64,000 bases of DNA from Leptolyngbya sp. BC1307 (GTDB taxonomy: Bacteria > Cyanobacteriota > Cyanobacteriia > Phormidesmidales > Phormidesmidaceae): NCBI RefSeq assembly GCF_002286735.1, contig NZ_NRTA01000012.1:1-64000 (forward strand), in the 5' to 3' direction. Position numbers and translations under genes: made by a program. The first letter of the stretch is position 1, and the number at the start of each line of letters is the position of its first letter. The notes below the pieces were generated by a model. It had not been told where the DNA came from, made no database searches, and saw nothing but the letters and a program-made list of their open reading frames with translations. This document shows positions 16,708 through 25,090 of this stretch, piece after piece.

Positions 16708-18801
16708 CTACAGAGCTTCAGCAGTCGCTGCTTCCACTGGCTGAGCCGCACTGACTAGCGAGAGCAGCGGCCCCATTTGTTCTTGTCCGGTCAGGGCGAG
16801 ATCGCTGTGGCACAAAAATATGCGCGCTTGAGTTCGGCCGGCAAGGTCTCGCAAAGTGCGGCTGAGCTGAGCTTCGTTGGCTGCTTCAATTTCCGCTGGC
16901 GTAATGGGGCGACCGGGCCAGCTCTGCAAAAAGATGGGTGCGCCAAACAGTTCTCCGGCACTCATTCCCCACAGCGGTGAACCCGCATCTAGCCAAAACT
17001 GCCAGCGATGCGTAAGGCGCTGGACGCGGTACTGATAGATGGTTGAAAGCGTGACGCCCTGACGGTCAGGAGCCAGCGGCTTCACCGGATAGGGATTGGC
17101 AGAAACCGTGCCCTTTTGCAGAAGCTGGATAAAGCGACCGACTGCGCTCAGGGCTGTTTTCTCGGAAGGGCCATCGACCAGGCGCAACCGCTCTTCTACT
17201 TCCCAGAAGTGCTGGGCCGTTTCGGTCAGTTCGCGCAGGGTGGCGAGCTGATCGTAGGGCAGATGATTACCGCGCCACAAAAAGTCTTGAATGATGCGAT
17301 CAATAGAGATGACGGGGTTGAAGGTGAGCCGCTGTTGGCGCAGCTGGTTTTGCGTATGAATCCATGCCAACAGGCGGCTGTAGGCAGCGGCGGCCCGGTG
17401 CCCTAGCTTATCCCAGCGGGCGAAGGTGTTGGCGGGCAGCAGGTGAGGATTTTCGACATCGGGGACGAAGCAGTGATCGGCGATCAGTTCGGCGCGGACG
17501 GGGTCGATGGCGACCAGATCAAACCAGGGGGGGGAGGCGCTGGTGCTGGGAGTAAGAGAGAGATTTTGGCTGAGGACGACGAGCATTTCGGCGATCGCAT
17601 CCCGGTCTACTAGCCGTCCTAACCCCGGATAGATTAAAGCCAGCAGCGATAGCAGTGCTCGCACCATCGGCGAACTCACTAAGGGCCGCTGGTCGCTGAG
17701 CGATTCTAGGGCGATCCCTCGGCTGCTGAGAATTTCGATCAGGCTGTAGCGGCCAATGGCGTCTAGACCGGGGCCAATGACGGCAATTTCGCTGGGCTGG
17801 GCCTGGCCGCTTTCAATCGCTTGGGCGATCGCCTCAGCCGTCGTTCGCAGCATGTGCCCGCGTGAGGTTTCCTGAATGAGCGATACCTGCTCAGGGAGGT
17901 CGGGCATGGCCAGCGGATCTTCTACCCAGTGGGCAAAGCGATCGCCAAACCGGGCTAAAGAATCAGTGCGGGGCGATTCTAGCTCGATTACTTGACAGCG
18001 GTCAGCGAGCGGTAGCAGCGCCTCTGGGTCAGCGCCTAAGCCCAAACGCACTTTACCCTGAGGGCTATAGGTAAAGGCGCAGGGCCGCTCAGCGTCTAAA
18101 AAAACAGAGAATAGGGGGCGAGCGATCGCTGGATATTCATCCACATCGTCAGCCAGCAGACCGCTAAACCGGGACAGTAGCTGCGTTTGGTATTGCGGCG
18201 TGGGCAGCAGGTGCCGCCAGTACAGCGTACTCATCAGCCCGTAGGTCAGTAGCCCTCTTTGCAGGCACCAGTCTCGCCATTCGACCAGCGCTGCACCCAC
18301 GGTTTGCCATACGGCAGAGGGCGCTATTAGGCCAGATATGCCCGTTTGCAGCCGGGCCGGAATCTCTTCAATTGGCACGCCTGCTTGGGCCGCAAGCTGT
18401 AAAAAGTCGAGGGTGCGGCGTACCGTGCGGCTCTCTCGCCAGCCTTCTACTTGTAGGGTGCCGTCGTCAAGTCGGGGCTGCCAGAGCTGAGTGGCCAGCA
18501 CCTGCTCATTTTCGGGGCGGAGCTTGAGCGGAAACTGAGCCTGAAGGGTTAACTGCTGCACGAGCAGCGGCCAAAATAGAATAACTTCGTCTTGAATGAA
18601 CCCAGCCGGGGTGGTAGTGAGAGTGGCCACGCGATCGCGCAAAGCTTCACCCAGCCGACTGGCCAACACCATGCGATTGTCCCCATTTGCCGCAAAGACA
18701 ATCAGGGGCTGACGCTGCTCGGCTCCGGTAGTCTGAGCAAAGTCGATGAGCTGATGGGTTTTGCCGCTGCGAGTCGGGCCAGATATCCAGAGCGCGACCA
18801 T
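16708..18801 (-). CDS. P-loop ATPase, helicase/AddB-like (often annotated recombinase)
   Basis: This 697-residue protein begins MVALWISGPTRSGKTHQL, a Walker A motif at residues 8-15. Later segments resemble the UvrD/AddB helicase core: GLLADDVDEYPAIARPLF (a Walker B-like DDVDE), SEIAVIGPGLDAIGRYSLIEIL, and SLSDQRPLVSSPMVRALLSLLALIYPG. This is the arrangement of the AddB-type family in which the second RecA half is degraded. A cyanobacterial family with this start is annotated as recombinase. A role in DNA repair or end processing is inferred. No nuclease cysteine cluster was seen. It is convergent with the SLC13 gene. Confidence 0.72.
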   Translation of the reverse strand: MVALWISGPTRSGKTHQLIDFAQTTGAEQRQPLIVFAANGDNRMVLASRLGEALRDRVATLTTTPAGFIQDEVILFWPLLVQQLTLQAQFPLKLRPENEQVLATQLWQPRLDDGTLQVEGWRESRTVRRTLDFLQLAAQAGVPIEEIPARLQTGISGLIAPSAVWQTVGAALVEWRDWCLQRGLLTYGLMSTLYWRHLLPTPQYQTQLLSRFSGLLADDVDEYPAIARPLFSVFLDAERPCAFTYSPQGKVRLGLGADPEALLPLADRCQVIELESPRTDSLARFGDRFAHWVEDPLAMPDLPEQVSLIQETSRGHMLRTTAEAIAQAIESGQAQPSEIAVIGPGLDAIGRYSLIEILSSRGIALESLSDQRPLVSSPMVRALLSLLALIYPGLGRLVDRDAIAEMLVVLSQNLSLTPSTSASPPWFDLVAIDPVRAELIADHCFVPDVENPHLLPANTFARWDKLGHRAAAAYSRLLAWIHTQNQLRQQRLTFNPVISIDRIIQDFLWRGNHLPYDQLATLRELTETAQHFWEVEERLRLVDGPSEKTALSAVGRFIQLLQKGTVSANPYPVKPLAPDRQGVTLSTIYQYRVQRLTHRWQFWLDAGSPLWGMSAGELFGAPIFLQSWPGRPITPAEIEAANEAQLSRTLRDLAGRTQARIFLCHSDLALTGQEQMGPLLSLVSAAQPVEAATAEAL

Positions 18802-18880
18802 AGAGAGTGCTAATACATCTGCACTTGTACTATACGCTGAGGTGACTTAGCCTGACCGCATCTCTACAGACGCAGCGAGC

Positions 18881-18907
18881 AAAAAAGCCCGCTGATGAGC
18901 GAGCTTT
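18881..18907 (-). terminator. Rho-independent terminator of psb34
   Basis: Read on the minus strand, AAAGCTCGCT-CATC-AGCGGGCTTTTTT forms a 10-bp stem with one mismatch and a T run. It lies 50 bases after the psb34 stop. Confidence 0.85.
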
Positions 18908-18957
18908 CAAGGAAAGATAAATTAGTAGCCAGTCTGAGGACTCTGGCCGAGAAGTGA

Positions 18958-19128
18958 CTAGGAGACGGAAGCAGCGATCGCGAATAAGCCCACTACCAAG
19001 CTAGCGGCAACGCTTCCTAAAATAATATAGTTCCGCTTCTCATTGCCGCTCGGGGGCTCAGCTTCGTACATTTTGGGCTCAACCGCAAAATTGTTCAGCA
19101 AGCCGGTTTCGTCTTCGGTATAACGCAT
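18958..19128 (-). CDS. psb34: Photosystem II assembly protein Psb34
   Basis: This 56-residue protein reads MRYTEDETGLLNNFAVEPKM, then YEAEPPSGNEKRNYII, then one C-terminal transmembrane helix (LGSVAASLVVGLFAIAASVS). The LNNFAxEPKxYxAEPP pattern is the signature of Psb34 (Synechocystis ssl1498), a single-helix protein that binds CP47 during late photosystem II assembly and exchanges with HliP proteins. ATG 19128 is chosen as the conserved start. Another ATG four codons upstream is possible. An AT-rich stretch with a TAATAT box precedes it by about 30 bases. Confidence 0.9.
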   Translation of the reverse strand: MRYTEDETGLLNNFAVEPKMYEAEPPSGNEKRNYIILGSVAASLVVGLFAIAASVS

Positions 19129-19279
19129 AGTAGTTATCACTCATTTAATGTGAAGTTATATTAACAAATTAACGGTTATTTTTCCAGTGCTTAGTCAATA
19201 AATCTGCCATAGGAAAGAAACAGTTCGCAAAAATCAGCACCTACTGCTCAAATTTCCGCTACAGCGGGTAACACAAACT

Positions 19280-19609
19280 ATGAACGACCTCAAGATTGCT
19301 ATTGAAGGAGCGGCTGCGCAGGAGGCAGCGATCGCTCTTTTTGAAATTGATGGGCTCACAGGCGAATATGAGCGCGACCCGGAGGCAACGCGCGATGGCG
19401 GGCTGACGGTGGTAGCGACTGTATTGGGTATTGTCGGCGGCACGATGGCGATAGCGGAGCAGATTCGGCAGTGGTATGTGGCCTACCGGGAGCGGCAGGG
19501 TGTGAAGAAGATTGAAAAGGTGCTGATTGTCACTCCGAAAGGGCGTTTTCTGCTTGAAGATGCCACTATTGAGGAAATTGCTAGGGCGCTAGAGCCGCTG
19601 GCGAAATAG
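19280..19609 (+). CDS. Small one-helix protein resembling effector-associated constant component 1 (EACC1)
   Basis: The 109-residue product has an N-terminal helix/strand region (LFEIDGLTGEYERDPEA), a glycine-rich hydrophobic helix (LTVVATVLGIVGGTMAIAEQI) near residues 43-63, a tryptophan-containing turn (QWYVAYRER) and a final strand-turn-helix (KVLIVTPKGRFLLEDATIEEI). This order matches what I know of EACC1, the small constant protein found next to effector/NTPase genes in bacterial conflict systems. The assignment is by pattern only. It lies 33 bp upstream of the CHAT-STAND-TPR gene, same strand and GC-rich, so the two form a likely operon. It may be the membrane-proximal partner or regulator of that protein. 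Confidence 0.6.
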   Translation: MNDLKIAIEGAAAQEAAIALFEIDGLTGEYERDPEATRDGGLTVVATVLGIVGGTMAIAEQIRQWYVAYRERQGVKKIEKVLIVTPKGRFLLEDATIEEIARALEPLAK

Positions 19610-19642
19610 CGTTTTTGAGTTTTGACTGCTCGCCCGGCTGCT

Positions 19643-22600
19643 ATGCAAATTCTCCATATTGACCTGCGATCGCTCGATGTTGACTATGCCGATTTGCGCT
19701 ACAGCGGCGAGAATCTGAATGCCTTTGCTGAGCGGTGGCTGCCCCTCGCAGAGATTCAAGACCTGATAGACCTGATGGAGCGCGACTATTACGTGGCGCT
19801 GCCGGAAGGCTCCGTGAAGACCGGGCGGCGACTGTACGAATGGCTGGATGGGAGCGATCGCTGGCTGTCTTCTTTACTCGGGTCAGGCTCGGCGGTGCTA
19901 GCCATAGCTACAGGTGAGCGGCTGGCGCATTTGCCCTGGGAGGTGATGCACGATGGGCAGGGCTTTTTGGTGGGGCGATCGCAGCCCGTTGTCCCCGTGC
20001 GGTGGCAGGGTGAGCGGCTGACCTGGCAGACGGCGGCAGTGCCAAATCGACCGCTGCAACTGCTGTTTATGGCGACTTCGCCTGTGGGGGTGAAGCCGGT
20101 TTTAGATTTTGAGGCGGAGGAGGGGCGCATTCTCACGGCGACGGCAAGGCAGCCTTTGACGCTGGCGGTGGAGGAGAGCGGCTGCTTGTCTGAGCTGGCG
20201 GAGCTGCTAACTTCCTATGGTCCTGACTATTTTGACGTGGTGCATTTGAGTGGTCATGCCTCGATTAGTGACAAGGGGCCGCGCTTTATTACGGAGACGG
20301 AGACGGGCGATCGCTACGATGCGAGCCCGCAGGATATTGCCAAAACGCTTCAGTTTCGCTTTCCGCCGTTGGTGTTTTTGTCGGGGTGCCATACGGGGCA
20401 GGCGGGGCGCAGAGGCGAGGTACCGAGTATGGCAGCGGCGGTGCTGGAAGCTGGGGCAGGCGCGGTGCTGGGCTGGGGGCGTCCGGTGCGAGATGTGGAT
20501 GGCATTTTGGCGGCGGAGGCGCTGTATAAGGCTTTGGCGGGCGCGGGGAGTTTGCCGGAGGCGCTGGCAAAAACCTACCAGGCGATGATTGAGGCTGAGG
20601 CGCGAGATTGGCACTTGCTGCGGCTGTATGTGGCGGGGGCGATGCCGCGAAATTTGGTGACGCCGCTGAAGACGAAGGGGCGGCAGAGAGCACAAAAGCC
20701 TTCGATGGCGACGGACTTTTTGGATGCTGAGCAAAAGGTGAAGGTGCCCAAGCGGGAGAGCTTTGTAGGTAGGCGGAGACCGTTGCAGGCTTGTTTGCGG
20801 GCGCTGCGAGACCTAGAGAGTACGGGCGTGTTGATTCATGGCATGGGTGGGCTGGGTAAGAGCAGTTTGGCGGCTAGGTTGTGCGATCGCCTATCGGACT
20901 TTGAGCGGGTGGTGTGGTTTGGCCCGTTGGATGAGGCGGGGCTGGTGAATAAGCTGGCGGAGCGGGTGCGCGACCCGAACTTGCGTCAGCAGGTGCAAGA
21001 TCACAGTCAGCCACTGAAGTATCGGCTGCGCGATTTGTTTGAGGCGGCAGAGCGGGACTTTTTGCTGGTGCTGGATGATTTTGAGGCGAACCTGGAGCCG
21101 GTGGGTCAGGGGTTTCGGCTGAAGGCGAGTAAGCCAGAGAGCCCGGCGCAGAATCCGGCGCGGGCCATGGAGGCGCTGATGTGGGCGCTTGAAGCGGCGG
21201 AGCGGGGGCACCGGGTGGTGATTACCTGCCGGTATGATTTTGAGTTTGATGGGCTGAGGCGGGTTTATAAGCAGCCTTTGGAGGGGCTAGCGGGTGCGGA
21301 CTTGCGTAAAAAGCGTCAACAGCTTGCGGCGTTCAGGGATAAGTCTGCGATTGAGAAGCCGCTACAGGAGCGGGCGCTGCGGTTAGCGGATGGGAATCCG
21401 AGACTGTTGGAGTGGTTAGATAAGATACTGTGCAATCCGGCGGAGTTGGGAGCGGGCAGCGTAGTGGCAGTGTTGGATGAGCTGGAGCGTAAGCCGAAGG
21501 AATTGCGGGAGCGAGTGCTGGCGGCGGTGCTAGTGCAACAGATGGATGAGTCGATGCGGAAGATGTTGGCGCGGGCGAGGGTGTACGAGCTGCCAGTGCC
21601 TAGAGAAGCAATTGCTGTCGTTTGCGAGGGGATTTTACAAGTAGAAAATCTTATAAATCAAGCCATAGCCATTGGGCTATTAGAGAAAGGCTGGAACGAA
21701 GAACTACGAGTGCCGAGAATCTTACCTCTCGAATTGATTTATGAAGAAAATTTATTAGGAAAAGCCGCAAGAAAACTTGCGCAAACGTGGTCAGGCGATG
21801 CCGTTGATGGAGAAGCTAAAGTTCTTGAGATTCACAGAATAGCTATGAAAGGGAAAGAGCATGAGCTATCTGTATCAACTGCGGTAGTGTTATCACAAAG
21901 ATGGCTGATGAGAGGGCAAGCTCGTGAGACTATTTCAATGTGTGAAAAGGCATTCTACATGACTGAGCATCCTCAGCTCCTGCTGAACATTGCAATTGCC
22001 AAAAGCACTTTGGGATTAAAAGAAGAATCGCTTAGTCTTTATAAAAGAACATCAGAGATGCTAAAGACTTCGGAAATTTGCAAGGAAGGAACAGAGTCAT
22101 ATCTATATATTCAGCTCGAAATAAATAATAGACTATCTGATCTATACGATCAGCAAGGACAGACAGAACAGGCACTGGCTGGCTATCTAAAGAGCCTAGT
22201 AATTTCAGGAAGATTAAGGAATAAAGAAGCAAAAGCAGGTGCATATAGAAAGGTTGCTGGTGCATATGCAGATATAGGCAAACTAGATAAAGCAATTACG
22301 TCTTATAAAAAAGCTCTCTGGCTCGTAGAAAATAATGAAAACTCGGTTATGAGAGGAAGTATCCTTCACGATATAGCAAGGGTATACTTTCTCGTAGGCG
22401 ACATTAACTTGGCGATGGATTTTTTCAATTTGGCATTAGCCCACTTTAAAAAAGTTGGTGACTTGTCAGGATTTCATCTCGCGCTGCATGAACTTGGAAG
22501 AGTCTTTATTCAGCAAGAAAAATACGGCGAAGTTTTACCCCTACTGGAAAAATGTCTCAATTTCTTTGAATCTGCTGGGGACGTCAGAGCAGAAGCGAAG

Positions 22601-23119
22601 TCATTGCACGAAATCGGACATGTTCTCTTGAAGCAAGGCAAAGCTAAGAAAGCAATCGTATATTTAAAGAAGGCTTTGAAGATTGAGACTCAGCAAGGGG
22701 ATCTCTGTGACCAAGTAATCACCTTTAACACCTTGGCTGGTGCCTATCTAGAATTAAAATTCGTGAAAAAGAGCTCTAAATATGTAAAAAAATCGTTGCA
22801 CCTTATCGAGAGATTTCCAGGAGGTTTTTCTGCAAAAGCAGATACGTTCGGTATGTGGGGAGCTATTCAACTACTGAATGGTTCTGGAAGAGATGCAATC
22901 GACGCTTTTCGAGCTTCACGTGAATACTTTTTGAAAGCAGGCAATAGCATTGGCGCAGCCCTAGCTGCTGGTGCTATAGGCAATATACTATATGAGCACT
23001 TTAAAGAATCAGAAGGTGCTCTAGAGCACCTAGAGGAATGCCTCAGAACATTAGACGAGCTAGATTCGCCCAAGAAGGAAGCAATCAAAGAAAGAATTCT
23101 GTTCATAAGAAGCCAATGA
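19643..23119 (+). CDS. CHAT protease-STAND NTPase-TPR protein, candidate defence/conflict effector
   Basis: This protein is about 1158 residues. N-terminal CHAT (caspase-like) domain: His in VVHLSGHAS and Cys in VFLSGCHTG, near residues 205 and 249, both in their expected strands. Central NB-ARC/STAND-like NTPase: IHGMGGLGKSSLAARL (Walker A near 400), DFLLVLDDFEANL (Walker B near 475) and RVVITCRYDF (sensor-like). The C-terminal half is at least eight TPR-like helical pairs (for example GAYADIGKLDKAITSYKKAL, LHELGRVFIQQEKYGEVLPL). Known relatives keep the protease silent until the TPR part senses a trigger and the NTPase oligomerises. ATG 19643 is chosen over an in-frame TTG at 19622; neither has a clear Shine-Dalgarno. 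Base composition changes abruptly near 21.6 kb, at the NTPase-TPR boundary. Confidence 0.88.
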   Translation: MQILHIDLRSLDVDYADLRYSGENLNAFAERWLPLAEIQDLIDLMERDYYVALPEGSVKTGRRLYEWLDGSDRWLSSLLGSGSAVLAIATGERLAHLPWEVMHDGQGFLVGRSQPVVPVRWQGERLTWQTAAVPNRPLQLLFMATSPVGVKPVLDFEAEEGRILTATARQPLTLAVEESGCLSELAELLTSYGPDYFDVVHLSGHASISDKGPRFITETETGDRYDASPQDIAKTLQFRFPPLVFLSGCHTGQAGRRGEVPSMAAAVLEAGAGAVLGWGRPVRDVDGILAAEALYKALAGAGSLPEALAKTYQAMIEAEARDWHLLRLYVAGAMPRNLVTPLKTKGRQRAQKPSMATDFLDAEQKVKVPKRESFVGRRRPLQACLRALRDLESTGVLIHGMGGLGKSSLAARLCDRLSDFERVVWFGPLDEAGLVNKLAERVRDPNLRQQVQDHSQPLKYRLRDLFEAAERDFLLVLDDFEANLEPVGQGFRLKASKPESPAQNPARAMEALMWALEAAERGHRVVITCRYDFEFDGLRRVYKQPLEGLAGADLRKKRQQLAAFRDKSAIEKPLQERALRLADGNPRLLEWLDKILCNPAELGAGSVVAVLDELERKPKELRERVLAAVLVQQMDESMRKMLARARVYELPVPREAIAVVCEGILQVENLINQAIAIGLLEKGWNEELRVPRILPLELIYEENLLGKAARKLAQTWSGDAVDGEAKVLEIHRIAMKGKEHELSVSTAVVLSQRWLMRGQARETISMCEKAFYMTEHPQLLLNIAIAKSTLGLKEESLSLYKRTSEMLKTSEICKEGTESYLYIQLEINNRLSDLYDQQGQTEQALAGYLKSLVISGRLRNKEAKAGAYRKVAGAYADIGKLDKAITSYKKALWLVENNENSVMRGSILHDIARVYFLVGDINLAMDFFNLALAHFKKVGDLSGFHLALHELGRVFIQQEKYGEVLPLLEKCLNFFESAGDVRAEAKSLHEIGHVLLKQGKAKKAIVYLKKALKIETQQGDLCDQVITFNTLAGAYLELKFVKKSSKYVKKSLHLIERFPGGFSAKADTFGMWGAIQLLNGSGRDAIDAFRASREYFLKAGNSIGAALAAGAIGNILYEHFKESEGALEHLEECLRTLDELDSPKKEAIKERILFIRSQ

Positions 23120-23210
23120 AGATAGAAAAGGGCTGTCTTGAGCTGTTTGATAACCTACTTAGCAGTCAACCGAGGCGATATATCTGACACAAGAACACCT
23201 CGCTATATGG

Positions 23211-23408
23211 CTATATGGCATCTGCTGGCGGTTTCATGTTCAATAAAGGCTCGGAAATCGGCTCTAGCATTAGCTGAATGGCATCTTTTAGATTAGTGAT
23301 CGTCTTTTCTTTGTCCTCTCCAAAAGAAGACACATAGTTTAACTCTGGGCAAGTCGCCGAATACGCCTACGCCTCATCATCCCACTCTAAAATTGCTCGA
23401 ACCGCCAT
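23211..23408 (-). pseudogene. HicB-like antitoxin with an in-frame TAG
   Basis: The minus strand reads MAVRAILEWDDEA, then TAG (23367-23369), then AYSATCPELNYVSSFGEDKE and TNLKDAIQLMLEPISEPLL. This is a complete HicB-type antitoxin domain (about 65 codons) except for the amber codon at position 14. In relatives that position is normally a lysine or similar, so one base change (AAG to TAG) would explain it. No HicA toxin gene is present in the neighbouring bases. TAG is used as an ordinary stop by intact genes here, so read-through is not assumed. Confidence 0.8.
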
Positions 23409-23615
23409 CTAGCAGCCTCTGCAAAAGAACGAACGCAATATTTATTAGTATACTATGACCAACAATCGGCAAATTAGTCTACCGATGCGAATACTGCCAC
23501 TACCTAGCAATTTTGAGTACGGCCCTACTGACCACCAGCAGTTCCCCTACCTGCAAAGCGATAGAATAGAATCTGATAGAAACGCTTGACTAACTTTTTA
23601 GCTAGACGGTAAGCC

Positions 23616-23879
23616 GTGTTCAATCAGCTCACAATTTCTCAAGCACAGGCACAGCTACCAAAGCTCTCTAAAACGCTCAAAAACCAGCCTGCCATCATTA
23701 CAGAGGAAGGTTCTCCTGCGATGATCGTGTTTGGTATTGACGATTTTTTGTCGTATTTTGAAACGGCTGAAATTGTGGCAGATACCGAGTTTTTAGAGCA
23801 TCTGCAAGCAGGTATTCAACAAGCAGACAAAGAAGAATACTTCGACTTAGCAGACGTAGAAGCCGAGCTAGCACTTTAG
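23616..23879 (+). CDS. Type II antitoxin, Phd/YefM-like
   Basis: This 87-residue protein begins MFNQLTISQAQAQLPKL with GTG as start, followed by QPAIITEEGSPAMIVFGIDDFLSY. This is the Phd/YefM fold that binds the operator and, through an acidic C-terminal tail (ADKEEYFDLADVEAELAL), a RelE/ParE toxin. Upstream spacing is unremarkable. The cognate toxin gene starts 138 bp downstream rather than overlapping, and it is frameshifted. The antitoxin may therefore persist without a target. Confidence 0.82.
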   Translation: MFNQLTISQAQAQLPKLSKTLKNQPAIITEEGSPAMIVFGIDDFLSYFETAEIVADTEFLEHLQAGIQQADKEEYFDLADVEAELAL

Positions 23880-23881
23880 TA

Positions 23882-23995
23882 TCGCAACAAGCGGAGCCTA
23901 CTCGCATAGAAGGAAACGCCTACGTTTGTTGCGAGTCACTTTGATCTTTGTTTTACAAGGATTTCAGTCAATGTTAATAGTGAAAGCAAAGTGAC
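23882..23995 (+). repeat. Two abutting inverted repeats between antitoxin and toxin
   Basis: The first pair is TCGCAACAA (23882-23890) with TTGTTGCGA (23926-23934), extendable with one mismatch. The second is GTCACTTTG (23935-23943) with CAAAGTGAC (23987-23995). The two hairpins touch without a spacer and fill almost the whole gap. They look like an inserted palindromic (MITE/REP-like) element or regulatory structure. Confidence 0.6.
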
Positions 23996-24017
23996 CAAAG
24001 CTATAGATGCCCAATAA

Positions 24018-24361
24018 ATGACTTACAGAGTTGTATTAACGGCTGAAGCAAAGCAACTGCTTGCCAAAGTAAAAGATCGCAGAGAGCAGGAGCTGCTAAT
24101 TGCCAGACTCAAACGGTTATCTGAAAGTCCTGAGCAGCAGGGAAAACCACTCAAAGCCGACCTAGCAGACTATCGCAGTATTCGAGCGGTTGGGCAGCGA
24201 TACCGAATTGTTTACCATATCAAGGAGGAGGCTGTATTGGTATTGTGGTGGCTTTGGGGAGAAGGAAAGAAGGTGACCGTAAAGATGTGTATCAGCTAGC
24301 GCAAAAACTCGTACAAGCCCTTCAACTCGAACAGTTCTCCAGTGACGATGCTGAGGATTAG
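24018..24361 (+). pseudogene. RelE/ParE-family toxin, frameshifted
   Basis: The protein starts MTYRVVLTAEAKQLLAKV and runs through a RelE/ParE core (RLKRLSESPEQQGKPLKADL, DYRSIRAVGQRYRIVYHI). After VLVL near 24245 the frame goes to WWLWGEGKKVTV and stops at 24299. Shifting by one base from 24248 restores the family's ending: VALGRRKEGDRKDVYQLAQKL, then VQALQLEQ, to a TAG at 24359-24361. Loss of a single G in a TTG(G)TGGTGG run explains this. The missing end includes the last strand and helix that carry active-site residues in RelE toxins, so activity is doubtful. Confidence 0.8.
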
Positions 24362-25081
<720 letters not shown>

Positions 25082-25090
25082 TTATTCTTC

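Noticed and set aside
20207-20734. Long antisense frames inside the CHAT-STAND gene
   Set aside because: The GC-rich sequence yields long open frames by chance; their Arg/Pro/Leu-rich content is typical of shadow frames.
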